Shown: positions 27,055-37,315, counted from the first letter of the stretch. The stretch is 60,307 nucleotides of DNA from an uncultured Acidobacteriota bacterium (GCA_937873515.1 CALMYB010000014.1:1-60307), one strand, 5' to 3'. Notes: generated from the sequence alone by a model not told the origin. Translations and numbers: made by a program.

Positions 27055-28848
27055 CTACTTGACTGTCAGCTCGAACGGCATCAACGCCATTGCCTCGCCA
27101 TTCTTCATTCGATCGAGCATAGCCGCATAACGGAATGCTCGGCGGATGTCTGCCGGCATTTGAGAAAGCAGCTGTTCCTGAGCTTTCTTTGCCTTTGCAT
27201 CTTGATCTTGACTTCCGCCGAACCAGGATTCGAGCCATGGAGTGCCGACCGGATAAAGCACGCGTCGGACGTCCTTGTCAGCTGGAAGCTGCGCAAGTTC
27301 CTTTGCGACGGAGATTGCCTTTTCAAGGCCGCCAAAATCATCCACGAGGCCATTTTCCTTTGCTTGTGTGCCGGTCCAAACGCGGCCCTGAGCGATGGCG
27401 TTGATCGCTTCAGGCGTTTTATTCCGGCCTTGTGCGACCTTTGGAACAAAGCTGTCGTAATAGATCGCATTTGCCTGTTCGACCATCTTTGCACGTTCTT
27501 CCGGCGTCCACTTGACCGTCTCACGGAAAATACCCGCGTTCTTGCCGCGCATCACATATTCGTTCGAAACGCCGAGCCAGTCATATAGGCCTTTGACGAC
27601 CGGCTTGCCCATAAAAAGGCCTATCGAACCCGTGATCGTCGTCGGTTCTGCAATGATCTTGTTTGCGTTGCACGACACGTAATAGCCGCCCGAAGCCGCG
27701 ACATCTCCCATCGAGACGACGACGGGCTTCTTAGCTTTCGCATTTTCGATGGCCTTCCACATCAGATCGGATGCAAGTGCCGAGCCGCCGGGCGAATCCA
27801 CGCGGAGCACGATCGCCTTGATCGAGTCATCCTTGGCGGCATCGTTGACGGCCTTTACGATCGTATCTGAACCTACCATGTCGCCATTCAGCAGGCCGTT
27901 CGAAGAGCTCCCGGTGTTTATCGCTCCCGAGATGAACACTACCGCGACCTTTTCGCCGTTGCTAAGCCCGACCGAGTCTGTCGGAACTTCGCGATACCTC
28001 GAGCCGCTGATCGTCTTCAACTCCGTCTCGGCCGCGTAGCCGAGCCTTGCTTTCAGTGCATCATCGACCTCGTTGCGGTAAAGTGCGTCGTCGATAAGGC
28101 CCAGCGATTTCGCTTGGGCGGGCGTGTACGGAGCGTTGTCGATCAACGCCTTAACGTCTTCGACGGACTTCGAGCGTGCTTGCGCGACAGCGCTGGTGTA
28201 GCGGCCGTAGTATTCGTCAAGGATCGCGTCGATGACCTCACGCTGGCCGTCGCCCATTTGAGTTTTTGTATATTGGTCGGGTGCGTTCTTGTATTTCGGC
28301 CCGATCTGAATGACGTCGGCCTCGACGCCCAGCTTATCGAGCGAGCCCTTATAAAACATCGCCTCGGCGGCAAAGCCGTTGATGAGAAGGTCGCCCGGCG
28401 GCGGTACAAATATCTTGTCGGCGGCGGTCGCGATATAATATTCCTTGTTCGAGCCAAGTTCCAGATACGCGAAGACAGGCTTGCCGCCCGACTTGTAGTC
28501 AGCGATCGCATCACGCAGCTCTTGGGCCTTGCCCCAGCCGATTCCGGGGAAATTTATATCAAGCAGCACGGCGCCGATGCGTCCGTCAACTTTTGCCTTT
28601 CGAAGCTGCGTGAGTAAAGTTGTGAAAGATTGCTCTTGCTGAATACCGAGCGCGCGTTCAAACGGTTGGTCCGGGACATAATCCGGCAGAGAACCGCTTA
28701 CGTTCAGGACCAGAACGCTGTTCTGCGGCACACTCGGCCGGCTAAGGGACTCAAAGAGCAGAGCGATGACGATAATGCCTATAAGGCATACGATGAGAAC
28801 GCCCGCGATAATGCCGAAAGCGACCTTTGCTGATTTCGAAAGAGCCAT
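27055..28848 (-). CDS. sppA: Signal peptide peptidase SppA, 67K type
   Basis: This 597-residue membrane protease is predicted to digest signal peptides left in the membrane after secretion. One N-terminal helix (VAFGIIAGVLIVCLIGIIVI) anchors two tandem ClpP/crotonase-like domains. The C-terminal domain holds the nucleophile in VSMGDVAASGGYYVSC, with the RVDSPGGSALASDLMW block. The N-terminal domain's ATAADKIFVPPPGDLLINGF likely provides the general-base Lys of the Ser/Lys dyad. Length fits the long two-domain type. ATG 28848 is preferred over 28899 because it puts the helix directly at the N terminus. Confidence 0.9.
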   Translation of the reverse strand: MALSKSAKVAFGIIAGVLIVCLIGIIVIALLFESLSRPSVPQNSVLVLNVSGSLPDYVPDQPFERALGIQQEQSFTTLLTQLRKAKVDGRIGAVLLDINFPGIGWGKAQELRDAIADYKSGGKPVFAYLELGSNKEYYIATAADKIFVPPPGDLLINGFAAEAMFYKGSLDKLGVEADVIQIGPKYKNAPDQYTKTQMGDGQREVIDAILDEYYGRYTSAVAQARSKSVEDVKALIDNAPYTPAQAKSLGLIDDALYRNEVDDALKARLGYAAETELKTISGSRYREVPTDSVGLSNGEKVAVVFISGAINTGSSSNGLLNGDMVGSDTIVKAVNDAAKDDSIKAIVLRVDSPGGSALASDLMWKAIENAKAKKPVVVSMGDVAASGGYYVSCNANKIIAEPTTITGSIGLFMGKPVVKGLYDWLGVSNEYVMRGKNAGIFRETVKWTPEERAKMVEQANAIYYDSFVPKVAQGRNKTPEAINAIAQGRVWTGTQAKENGLVDDFGGLEKAISVAKELAQLPADKDVRRVLYPVGTPWLESWFGGSQDQDAKAKKAQEQLLSQMPADIRRAFRYAAMLDRMKNGEAMALMPFELTVK

Positions 28849-29011
28849 AAGAAGATTTTCCTGATCTTGACCGCTAAGCCAATGCCGCGGTTCATACAAA
28901 GTTTAGAGTATATTACGGCATCCAACTCGTTAAAGTTTGGCGACACGAATTCGCCCCATATCGATCTTGTGAAATAGACGCTTTCGGCAACCAATTGTAT
29001 AGTCAGAACTT

Positions 29012-30424
29012 ATGGCAAAGAAAGGAAATATCCTTATCTGCGATGACGAAGAGATAATGCGGGACGTATTGGAGACGATCCTCTCCAGTGCGGGTTACAA
29101 GGTCGATCTTGCAAAAACGGGTGAGGAAGCCCTCGAAGCATACTCTCAGAAGACCTACGACACGGTCCTGATGGATGTGTCGATGCCGGGCATCGGCGGA
29201 TTGACGGCCCTCGAACGGCTTATCACGATGGATCCTGAAGCGATCGTGCTGATGATAACGGCGTATGCAACGTTCGATACGGCGATCTCTGCGTGGGAGA
29301 AAGGTGCCGCCGGCGTCATTCGTAAGCCTTTTCAGAACGAACAGATCCTTGCCTTTGTCGCTCGCGGGATCCGCGACCGGCGAAATCAGGAGGAGCGTCG
29401 CCACCTTCGCCAGGCGATGGTCAAGAGTGTCGAACGCGACGGTTTCATCGGGCGTTCTGACGTAATGGAGGATATCTTTCGCCTTGTCGAACGTGTCGCT
29501 CAGGCGCGTTCGACCGTACTTATCACGGGTGAGAGCGGAACGGGAAAAGAACTCGTCGCAAAAGCCATCCACGCTTCGAGCCCGCGTGCCGATGCTCCGT
29601 TCATCATCGTAAATTGTTCGAATATTCCCGCAGAACTCCTCGAATCCGAACTCTTTGGCCATACGAAAGGCGCGTTCACCGGTGCGGTTAGTTCGAAGAA
29701 AGGGCTATTCGAGGCGGCAGATACGGGGTCGATATTTTTGGATGAGATAGGCGACCTGCGGCCCGAAATTCAGGTGCGTTTGCTGCGCGTCATTCAAGAG
29801 AGGGAATTCACTCCGCTCGGAGATGTTTCGCCGACGAAGGTGGATGTTCGGATCATTGCCGCTACCAACGTCGATCTAAAGGAGGCCGTAAAAAGCGGGA
29901 CGTTCCGTGAGGATCTTTATTATCGGCTTTCGGTCGTGCCGATCGAACTTCCGCCGCTTCGAGACCGCCGCGAAGATATTCTACCGCTTGCCCAGCATTT
30001 CATCCGCAAATATGCGGAAGAGAATGGCCGCGAGATGAGCGACGCGGTCTCGCCCGAAGTCCTTGCTCTTCTTGAAGCATATCCATTTCCGGGCAATGTT
30101 CGCGAACTTGAGAACATCATCGAACGAGCGGTCGTCATCGCGCCGGATGATGAGATCACCGTTGATTGCTTGCGCCCCGAAGTCATAGACCCGCAGGTTG
30201 CCGTTGAAATGATGCAAAAATCGGAAGGCACTTCGGATGAGATCGATATTTCAAATGGTGTCGATTTCTATGATGAGGTCAAGAAGTTCGAGGTCGATCT
30301 CATCCGCCGGGCTCTTGAGCGAACCGGCGGGCATCAATCCAGAGCCGCGCGTCTTTTGGGACTTAATGCAACAACCCTGAATTCGAAGATCAAGAATCAT
30401 CATATTCCGACAAAGCACGGCTAA
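29012..30424 (+). CDS. NtrC-family sigma-54 response regulator (orphan)
   Basis: This 470-residue protein has a receiver domain with an acidic pocket (CDDEE near residues 10-14) and phospho-acceptor D55 (VLMDVSMPG). A central AAA+ sigma-54 interaction domain follows, with Walker A GESGTGKE, the GAFTGA loop and Walker B IFLDEIGD. A Fis-type helix-turn-helix is at the C terminus (SRAARLLGLNATTLNSKIKN). It activates sigma-54 promoters after phosphorylation. No histidine kinase is adjacent; it is divergent from sppA with a 163-bp gap. Its stimulus is unknown. Confidence 0.93.
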   Translation: MAKKGNILICDDEEIMRDVLETILSSAGYKVDLAKTGEEALEAYSQKTYDTVLMDVSMPGIGGLTALERLITMDPEAIVLMITAYATFDTAISAWEKGAAGVIRKPFQNEQILAFVARGIRDRRNQEERRHLRQAMVKSVERDGFIGRSDVMEDIFRLVERVAQARSTVLITGESGTGKELVAKAIHASSPRADAPFIIVNCSNIPAELLESELFGHTKGAFTGAVSSKKGLFEAADTGSIFLDEIGDLRPEIQVRLLRVIQEREFTPLGDVSPTKVDVRIIAATNVDLKEAVKSGTFREDLYYRLSVVPIELPPLRDRREDILPLAQHFIRKYAEENGREMSDAVSPEVLALLEAYPFPGNVRELENIIERAVVIAPDDEITVDCLRPEVIDPQVAVEMMQKSEGTSDEIDISNGVDFYDEVKKFEVDLIRRALERTGGHQSRAARLLGLNATTLNSKIKNHHIPTKHG

Positions 30425-30470
30425 GCCTTCGATGATGCTTCGGACATAATGCCGTTGCCCCGTAAACTCT

Positions 30471-31571
30471 ATGCTCTTTTCCTCAACAGCATCAGGAAAG
30501 ACGGTCAAGTCGCTCGGCGCAGGCGATCTGATCGACCGGACGATCAGGCTTTATCGTCGTAATTTCGTTGTGTTCATGCTGATAGCTGCGCCGCCTGTGG
30601 TTGTCGGCACGCTTCTCGCCCTCGGTTGGTCGCTGCTCACGCGAACTGTCATCTTTCCCGATGCTGCCGTTGCCTCGTCGGACACTGCGACCTACTACGT
30701 CACGCTCGTTGTCGGAACTGTGAATGTATGGTTCGTCGAGGTCGTTGCGACCCTCGTTGTGATGGGCGGGGCCTCGCGAAACTTCGTCCGGAATCTGCTT
30801 TTTGATGAACCGATATCGTTTCGACAAACTTACGCAAACTGCACGTCGCGGATATGGAGCCTTTTGACCGCTTCGGTGCTGATCACGATAAGTGTTGTCA
30901 TTGTTGGCGTTATCTCGCTTTATGTCGGATTGTTCGCCGTGTCTATTCCGGTCTTCCTTTTAGGCTTTTTGCTCTCGGGAATCCCGCCGCTTGCCGTGGC
31001 CGTCTGTGTTGTTGTGGGCCTTGCGATCATTTATGGAATTCTTTGGCTGACGCTGCTTATCGTCTCGCGCGTGGCATTCGTTCCGCAGGCGATACTGGTC
31101 GAAGGGCTTGGTGTTGGATCGGCGTTCGCCCGCAGCTCTTCCTTTTCGACCTGGAGCGTTCGGCGATTGATGGCGTTGCTCGTCTTTACTACGGTCGTTA
31201 CCATTGCCGCGCTTGCGATCCTCTATGTGCCTATCGCATGGTTTGCCTGGGCGAATGGCGTAGAACTCACCGATGGTGAGATCCTGCCGCTTTGGGTTTC
31301 GGTTCTTTATTCGCTCATCGGCCAGCTATGCTTTATGCTTCTTTCGCCGATATGGATGATCGGCCTTTCGCTGCTCTACGTCGATACGCGGATCCAGAGC
31401 GAAGCATACGACATCGAACTGCTCGCGACCAGGCGGCTTGGCGAGATCCCTGATCTGCCGCCGGACTATTTCAATCCGCTTCAGCCGGCGCTCGGACACA
31501 CGAAGAATCGGACTACTGCTTTGGTGCAGCCCGACAATGCCGCATCACACTCGATGCTTGGACTCGAATGA
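30471..31571 (+). CDS. Polytopic membrane protein (GDPD-membrane-domain-like)
   Basis: This 366-residue membrane protein has six to seven helices, for example NFVVFMLIAAPPVVVG near residue 30 and GVISLYVGLFAVSIPVFLLG near 150. The start, SLGAGDLIDRTIRLYRRNF, is characteristic of a family annotated as glycerophosphoryl diester phosphodiesterase membrane domain. No phosphodiesterase domain is attached. The stop overlaps the DUF4129 gene start by 4 bp, placing it at the head of the MoxR cluster. Confidence 0.75.
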   Translation: MLFSSTASGKTVKSLGAGDLIDRTIRLYRRNFVVFMLIAAPPVVVGTLLALGWSLLTRTVIFPDAAVASSDTATYYVTLVVGTVNVWFVEVVATLVVMGGASRNFVRNLLFDEPISFRQTYANCTSRIWSLLTASVLITISVVIVGVISLYVGLFAVSIPVFLLGFLLSGIPPLAVAVCVVVGLAIIYGILWLTLLIVSRVAFVPQAILVEGLGVGSAFARSSSFSTWSVRRLMALLVFTTVVTIAALAILYVPIAWFAWANGVELTDGEILPLWVSVLYSLIGQLCFMLLSPIWMIGLSLLYVDTRIQSEAYDIELLATRRLGEIPDLPPDYFNPLQPALGHTKNRTTALVQPDNAASHSMLGLE

Positions 31572-32608
31572 GATATAGGACGCTCATCTTTTCGACACTG
31601 CTTTCGATCTGCTTTGTTGCCGGTGCTTCAGCGGCCACACTCAGCGACTATGCGGATCGAGTTCGCCTTGCGCGCTCTGCGGCAGGCGATCTGCAAAAAG
31701 CTCTCGCAGTAGGGCCGGTCACTGGCGAGGTGGAAAGCCGGCTTCTCGGCATGATCGAAAAAGCCCTTCCTCCTACGGAAAAGATCGAGGTGTCCGGCAC
31801 GACGATCCTGACCGACTATAAATGGCTGCACAGCGACATCCAACTGTATCGTGATGAAACGGATGCGGAGCACCGACGTAAAATTGTGGATTCAATTTCC
31901 GCCCGGCTGCAGGCTATTGAAGACAGCGTGTCGGAACTCGTTGGCGCTAAGCAGTTCGACCCTACAAAAGATCGTGACAAGGACGCGCTCGGAAAGATCC
32001 TGCAACGCGAAGAATACAAGATCACCGAACCGCAGGAATCGCCGCTGACGAGGCTTTTTCAGCGTATTCTTGACTGGCTTTTCAAAGAGTATCCGCGTGC
32101 TGAACCGAAGCCGATCGAAATGACCGGGATGCCGAATCTTGCGACGCTTCTGCAGATCATCTTGTTTGTTTTGATCGCGGCCGGACTCGGATTCATCGGC
32201 TACAAGCTCGTTCCTCACTTTGTACCAAAATTCAAAAAGGAAAGCTCTAGAAAACAAAAGCGGATCGTTCTTGGAGAGATCATCGACTCCGAAACGACCT
32301 CGCACGATCTTTTTTCCGATGCGCAAGAACTCGCTCGCTCCGGCCAGCTGACGCTTGCGATCCGAAAGGCATACATCGCCGTCCTCTGCGGCCTCGAAGA
32401 CCGACGGCTCCTAAAGCTCGTAAAGCATAAGACGAATCGGGATTATCTGTTAGAACTGCGAAAACGCGAGGATATCGTCAGGGAGATGAGCAGCATCACC
32501 CGCGAATTCGAAACTCATTGGTACGGAGCGAAAGAATCGACCCCGGAGGACTGGGAACACGTTGCGTCCCTTTATCAACAAACTCTCGCGAAGGCAGAGC
32601 GGTCATAG
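31568..32608 (+). CDS. DUF4129 domain membrane protein
   Basis: This 346-residue protein has a signal peptide (MRYRTLIFSTLLSICFVAGA) and a helical periplasmic segment. One membrane helix follows near residues 193-215 (LATLLQIILFVLIAAGLGFIG). A C-terminal DUF4129 domain (residues ~260-335) has AYIAVLCGLEDRRLLKLVKH and FETHWYGAKESTPEDW. DUF4129 genes recur beside MoxR ATPases, probably in membrane-protein maturation or chaperoning. The next gene starts immediately after its stop. Confidence 0.82.
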   Translation: MRYRTLIFSTLLSICFVAGASAATLSDYADRVRLARSAAGDLQKALAVGPVTGEVESRLLGMIEKALPPTEKIEVSGTTILTDYKWLHSDIQLYRDETDAEHRRKIVDSISARLQAIEDSVSELVGAKQFDPTKDRDKDALGKILQREEYKITEPQESPLTRLFQRILDWLFKEYPRAEPKPIEMTGMPNLATLLQIILFVLIAAGLGFIGYKLVPHFVPKFKKESSRKQKRIVLGEIIDSETTSHDLFSDAQELARSGQLTLAIRKAYIAVLCGLEDRRLLKLVKHKTNRDYLLELRKREDIVREMSSITREFETHWYGAKESTPEDWEHVASLYQQTLAKAERS

Positions 32609-33967
32609 ATGAAGCAAAAGGTCATCCTCATTCTAGGTTTCGTTCTTATGCTCGGGCTGCTCGTGGCTCTGAATGCCTTGTCCGTTCAGCAAAAGACGGA
32701 TGTTCGGGATAGTGAGTTGAACCCGAACCGCACGACGTTCAATACAGATTCGACAGGATTCCACGCATTTTATACCTTGCTTGCAGAAACTGGGCGAAAG
32801 CCGAGCCGCTGGCAGCAAAAGACCAGCGCGCTCGATGCACGCGGCGGCCCGACGACGTTTGTGATCGTCGGCCCATTGAAGAAGGAGATGACCGAGTCCG
32901 AACGCCGTGAGGTCCTTCGGTGGGTATCGAACGGCGGGAAACTCGTCGTCATAGACCGGAATCCGAATTCCGTATTCTTGACAAGCGACGGCGGCACTGC
33001 GATCGAGATCGATCCGCTTCGGCCCGGCTTTCCGATCTTCGATGAAAAGGCTTTCAAGGAACCTACAAAGGATGTTCCGCCCGGTGTTCCGGTCCAGCCG
33101 ACGGTCTATACTGCCGGTGTAGGGTCCGTACAAGCTTCGCGGTTCGGCAGCTATGTCGATTGGCCGGCACCAAAGTCGAATGAGACCGAGGATGATTCAA
33201 CTCGGATCGAGGGCGGGCCGCAGACCGATCCAACGCCGATCTCACAGGTAGGCACCGGCGACTACGGGGCATACTCGGGCGAACCGGTCGCGGACATTAA
33301 GACAGACGGCAAAGCGATCGTCGTGAGTCGAGCTTACGGCAGCGGCCGGATAGTCATCCTTACGGATCCATTCGTGCTTTCGAACACCGGGATCTCATTG
33401 TTGGACAACGCACAGCTTGGAATAAATTTGGTTGCTGCCGGGTCTAGCGGAACGATCGCCTTTGACGAGTATCATCACGGCTTCGGAGCGAACGAGAATC
33501 GCGTGGCGGAGTATTTCAAAGGAACGCCCGTTGTTGCGATATTCTTTCAGTCGATTCTGATAGTCGGCGTGATCTTGTTCTCTCAAAGCCGCAGATTCGC
33601 GCGTCCTGTGCCGATGAAAGAGCCGGATCGCCTGACCAAGCTCGAGTATCTCTCGGCAATGGCAGAACTTCAGCGGCGAACCGGTTCTTATGATCTTGCT
33701 GTCGAGAACATATACCGCGAATTCCGGCGCCGTGCCGCACGTCTTGTCGGTGTCGATGCAAAGTCGGTGTCCAATACAGAACTTGCACGCCTTATTGCCG
33801 CACGAGCGGTAAAACATCCGGCCGCGGTCGAAGATACGCTCTTGACGGCCGAAGACGTGATGCACTCGCTTCATCCGAATCGCGCTGATGCAATGCGGGT
33901 TGTCACAGAGATACGCGAGTTAGAAGCGGCCTTGAATCTCACAAGAAGGAAGGCGGCTGCAAAATGA
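32609..33967 (+). CDS. DUF4350 domain membrane protein
   Basis: This 452-residue protein has an N-terminal helix (VILILGFVLMLGLLVALNAL). An extracytoplasmic DUF4350 domain follows, recognisable from LNPNRTTFNTDSTGFHAFYT, RVLRWVSNGGKLVVID-type strands and GSGRIVILTDPFVLSNTG. A second helix lies near residue 310 (VVAIFFQSILIVGVILF). The remaining C-terminal part is cytoplasmic and helical. DUF4350 regularly sits between DUF4129 and MoxR genes. It overlaps the next gene by 4 bp. Confidence 0.82.
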   Translation: MKQKVILILGFVLMLGLLVALNALSVQQKTDVRDSELNPNRTTFNTDSTGFHAFYTLLAETGRKPSRWQQKTSALDARGGPTTFVIVGPLKKEMTESERREVLRWVSNGGKLVVIDRNPNSVFLTSDGGTAIEIDPLRPGFPIFDEKAFKEPTKDVPPGVPVQPTVYTAGVGSVQASRFGSYVDWPAPKSNETEDDSTRIEGGPQTDPTPISQVGTGDYGAYSGEPVADIKTDGKAIVVSRAYGSGRIVILTDPFVLSNTGISLLDNAQLGINLVAAGSSGTIAFDEYHHGFGANENRVAEYFKGTPVVAIFFQSILIVGVILFSQSRRFARPVPMKEPDRLTKLEYLSAMAELQRRTGSYDLAVENIYREFRRRAARLVGVDAKSVSNTELARLIAARAVKHPAAVEDTLLTAEDVMHSLHPNRADAMRVVTEIRELEAALNLTRRKAAAK

Positions 33968-34716
33968 ATATCGCGGAATTTGCCGTCCTCCTGGCTATTT
34001 TTTTGGTTACTAGCATTGTCGGTGTTGTTACGGGAAGTAACTCGCTTATTACCGTGCCGGCAATGTTCCAATTCCATATCGAACCACGCGTTGCGGTCGC
34101 GACAAATATGTTCGGCCTGGTTTTTATGACCGCGGGCAGCACGATCCCGTTCATACGGCAGAAGACGGTCGACCTCAAAAAGGTCTCACCGCTCTTGATC
34201 ATTACGGCTGTCAGCTCGGCGCTTGGAGCGATGCTCGTCGGCCGAATTTCCGCCGATGGGATAAAGACATTGGTGTCCGTTTCGATGATCGCGGTCGCAG
34301 TTTTCATCGTCGTTAATCCCGGGAAAGGAATCACCGCCGAAGGAGGCCGCTCAACACCCGGTGTCTTCGCATACGGCCTCATATTTGCCCTCGGCATATA
34401 CGGCGGATTGTTCAGCGGCGGATATGTAACGATCCTGACAGTTGTTCTGGTCGCATTCTTTGGTATGCGATTCTCAGAATCGATCGCCGCCACTAAGCTC
34501 GTAAACCTTGTTTCCTCGGCAATTGCGAGCGTTCTATTTATGTGGCAGGGTTTGGTAGACTACACGCTTGGTATTTGGCTTGCGGCCGCAATGTTCGTTG
34601 GCGGTTATGTAGGTGCTCATTATGCGGCGAGAATGAACGACGTTTGGCTAAAGCTCATCTTTCTCACGGCAGTTCTCCTGCTCGCATTTAAAATAATTTA
34701 CGACCTGATCTTTTGA
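33964..34716 (+). CDS. TauE/SafE-family transporter
   Basis: This 250-residue protein has about eight membrane helices and TauE/SafE features, notably the duplicated half-repeat beginning [16 protein letters not shown] and [19 protein letters not shown]. The family exports sulfite, sulfoacetate or other small organic anions; the substrate here is not deducible. Its start overlaps the DUF4350 stop and the MoxR gene follows in 5 bp, so it is embedded in the cluster, which is not a common arrangement. Confidence 0.82.
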   Translation: MNIAEFAVLLAIFLVTSIVGVVTGSNSLITVPAMFQFHIEPRVAVATNMFGLVFMTAGSTIPFIRQKTVDLKKVSPLLIITAVSSALGAMLVGRISADGIKTLVSVSMIAVAVFIVVNPGKGITAEGGRSTPGVFAYGLIFALGIYGGLFSGGYVTILTVVLVAFFGMRFSESIAATKLVNLVSSAIASVLFMWQGLVDYTLGIWLAAAMFVGGYVGAHYAARMNDVWLKLIFLTAVLLLAFKIIYDLIF

Positions 34717-34720
34717 ACTA

Positions 34721-35674
34721 ATGCTAAATGTAACTCCTCAATTCGTTGAGCACATCCGCCGCGAACTCTCAAAAACGGTCGTCGGCCAATATGCTGTGAT
34801 CGAGCAAATACTCATTGCCATGCTCGCCGAAGGCCACGCCCTTCTCGAAGGCGTTCCCGGCACCGCGAAAACACTCACGATCAAGACGCTTGCACAGATA
34901 CTCGGGTCGCAGTATTCGCGAATTCAATTTACGCCGGATCTGATGCCTTCTGATATTACGGGCACGAACGTGTTCAATATGCGGACGTCCGAATTCAACT
35001 TGCGACGCGGGCCCATCTTCACCGATATTCTGCTCGCGGACGAGATCAACCGCACGCCGCCGAAAACGCAGGCTGCTTTGCTCGAAGCGATGGAAGAGCG
35101 GCAGACGACCATCGATGGCGAGCCGTATAAACTCTCGCCTATCTTTACCGTTCTTGCGACGGAGAATCCGATCGAATACGAAGGCACTTACCCACTCCCC
35201 GAGGCGCAGCTTGATCGATTCTTGTTGAAGATACTTATTGATTACCCTGCGGAAACCGAAGAACAGGAGATCGTCGCACGCTGGGATGCCGGTTTTAACT
35301 CGCGTCGGCTCGAAGCCGTCGATATCGTGCCGCTCGAGGATCCGTCCGCTCTTCAGCAGTGCCGGTTCGAGGTTAGAAATATGCGGGCGGAAGCCGGTGT
35401 CCAAAAATATATAGTCGATATGACGCGCAGAACGCGGAACCACCCGGCGGTCGTTTACGGGGCAAGCCCGAGAGCGTCCATCGCATTGCTGCTCTGCTCG
35501 AAAGCGTTGGCCGCGATCAGAGAACGCGATTTTCCGACGCCCGACGACGTTCGAGACGTTGCTCTGCCCGTCTTGAGACACAGGCTTTCGCTGCGTGCGG
35601 AGGCAGAGCTCGACGGCGCGACGACCGACAGCGTGATCTCCGATATCCTGACCACGCTCGAAGTGCCCCGCTAG
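34721..35674 (+). CDS. MoxR-family AAA+ ATPase
   Basis: This 317-residue ATPase has Walker A ([10 protein letters not shown], residues ~47-56), Walker [21 protein letters not shown], and a sensor motif in [20 protein letters not shown]. The MoxR signature QLDRFLLKI follows. MoxR proteins act as chaperone-like ATPases that assemble or insert metals into partner proteins, often with von Willebrand or DUF58 proteins. A DUF58 gene would be expected next but is absent here; the following gene is convergent. Confidence 0.92.
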   Translation: MLNVTPQFVEHIRRELSKTVVGQYAVIEQILIAMLAEGHALLEGVPGTAKTLTIKTLAQILGSQYSRIQFTPDLMPSDITGTNVFNMRTSEFNLRRGPIFTDILLADEINRTPPKTQAALLEAMEERQTTIDGEPYKLSPIFTVLATENPIEYEGTYPLPEAQLDRFLLKILIDYPAETEEQEIVARWDAGFNSRRLEAVDIVPLEDPSALQQCRFEVRNMRAEAGVQKYIVDMTRRTRNHPAVVYGASPRASIALLLCSKALAAIRERDFPTPDDVRDVALPVLRHRLSLRAEAELDGATTDSVISDILTTLEVPR

Positions 35675-35686
35675 GCTGCGGGCAAA

Positions 35687-37156
35687 TTATTCTTCCTCAG
35701 TTTTTCCCTTTTTCGCAGGTTTTGCGGCCGGGGTCTTTTTAGGATCGGCCGCTGAGGCCGCGGGCTTGTCGGTCGTCTTTTCCGGAGGGGCGGTCGTTTT
35801 TGGCGTACCGGCAGCACCTGCAGGATTCTTTACGGCGGTATTTGCCGCTCCGGTCTTTGGTGTGGGCGTCGCGTCGGGTTCCTGATTCTTTGGAACAGGA
35901 ACGAGGATGACCCCGCCTTCGCTCGGCATAAAAACGCTGCCGCCGGGCTGGACGGTAACTCTTTGTCCGGGCGGTGCGATCGCTTCCGGCGGAAGGCCGT
36001 TGTTTTGATTAGCTTGCGGAAACTGCGAACCTGCGAGAGGGCCGGCGGTCGTTCCGCCGAGCGGAGCACCCGCGGGAGGCATCACACCATTTGCCCACGC
36101 GTTGTACCCATCGCCGCCGGGTGTGGCTCCATTCAAATAGGGATCTTGAAGGGCATTCGGATCGCCGATCGGCGAATTCTTTAGCAGGGCCTCCTCTTGA
36201 GCGCCTGTTGCAGGATTTATCGGCTGCACGGGCAGGCTGCCTTCATCGGCTTTCGCCGTTACCGTCGGATCGCTGCCTTTCGAATAGGTTGCATAGATCA
36301 GCACTCCGGCAAGCACGACGATGCCGCACAATGCGATGAACGCCGTCTGCCAAATATTGTGCTTCTTCGGCGTTGTCGACATTGAGGAAACACCGCCGCT
36401 TTCAAAGTAGAGTCGGTCGAGGTCTTCGCGGAATGCCGCAGCGGACGCATACCGCAATTCGGGATCGCGGGCCGTCGCCGTTTCGATGACCGGAGCGAGT
36501 TCCTTATGCACGTCACCCGGCAGCGTCTCCGCAAGCCCATCGATCACACCCGGCCCGGTAAGCATGCGCTTTAGGATCGCCCCAAGAGCGTAAATGTCAG
36601 ATCGCTTGTCAGCTATCGGGTATTCATTGCTTTGCTCGGGAGCGAGAAACTCAGAAGAGCGGTCGCGGGGAGCATCGAACGTATCGCCGCCGAAGCCATA
36701 GACCTTCGGTGTCGAAGCGTTGTCAACAAATACCTTGATCGGAGAGAGGCGTCCGTGAATAACGGTGCGTTCGTGGGCCGCCTCGAGAGCGCGGGCGATA
36801 CCTCGAGCAATGTCGAGAGCTCGATCCTGCGGCAGCGGCTGCGAAAGCAGCGAATTCAAAAGCGTCGATTCCGCAGCTTCGTAGCCGGCGTAAACATTGC
36901 CGCGTGAATCTTCGCCATAATCTTCAAGGCGAAGCACGTTCGGGTGCGAGATGCCGCTTGCGGCCCGGGCACGGTCGAGAAATTTCTTTGTCCAACGGCT
37001 ATCTACTGAAAACGCACGCGGAAGGATCTCGAGTATCAACGGAGTTTCGCGGGATTCGTGCACAGCCCGAAAGATATCGCCCGAATCATTCTCAAGAATG
37101 AGGGAATCAATACGATACTTATCTGCTACGATCTTTCCGATCAGGTCGCTGGTCAT
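35687..37156 (-). CDS. Membrane-anchored Ser/Thr protein pseudokinase
   Basis: This 489-residue protein has a bacterial Hanks-type kinase fold over residues ~8-255, one membrane helix near 268-291 and a Pro/Ala/Gly-rich outer tail. Every key catalytic residue is altered. The VAIK Lys is replaced by E43 (LILEIL). The HRDLKPxN loop reads HGRLSPIK, with R136 in place of the catalytic Asp and K141 for Asn. DFG is GFG (residues 154-156). Structural parts remain: FLAPEQ, SDIYALGAILKRMLTG, and a C-lobe ending DPELRYASAAAFREDL. It therefore probably binds a ligand or partner and does not phosphorylate. It converges on the MoxR gene. Confidence 0.88.
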   Translation of the reverse strand: MTSDLIGKIVADKYRIDSLILENDSGDIFRAVHESRETPLILEILPRAFSVDSRWTKKFLDRARAASGISHPNVLRLEDYGEDSRGNVYAGYEAAESTLLNSLLSQPLPQDRALDIARGIARALEAAHERTVIHGRLSPIKVFVDNASTPKVYGFGGDTFDAPRDRSSEFLAPEQSNEYPIADKRSDIYALGAILKRMLTGPGVIDGLAETLPGDVHKELAPVIETATARDPELRYASAAAFREDLDRLYFESGGVSSMSTTPKKHNIWQTAFIALCGIVVLAGVLIYATYSKGSDPTVTAKADEGSLPVQPINPATGAQEEALLKNSPIGDPNALQDPYLNGATPGGDGYNAWANGVMPPAGAPLGGTTAGPLAGSQFPQANQNNGLPPEAIAPPGQRVTVQPGGSVFMPSEGGVILVPVPKNQEPDATPTPKTGAANTAVKNPAGAAGTPKTTAPPEKTTDKPAASAADPKKTPAAKPAKKGKTEEE

Positions 37157-37230
37157 CTTTAATTAGAACGCATTCAAACGTCCCAAGTTGCAAGTAAACA
37201 CCAAAAACGGTGTGTTTGCCACAAAATAAT

Positions 37231-37275
37231 ACGGCGGCAACCCGTTTGAGATGTCTCTCGGTCGGATGCCGCCGT
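37231..37275 (-). terminator. Terminator-like hairpin after atpE
   Basis: A 9-bp GC-rich stem (ACGGCGGCA with TGCCGCCGT, 37231-37239 and 37267-37275) is followed on the minus strand by TATTATTTTG. It lies ~40 bp beyond the atpE stop, so it plausibly ends the Fo operon transcript. Confidence 0.55.
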
Positions 37276-37315
37276 TCTTTGAATTTCGAGCAATACTCGA
37301 TCCGTTAAGCTCTTT

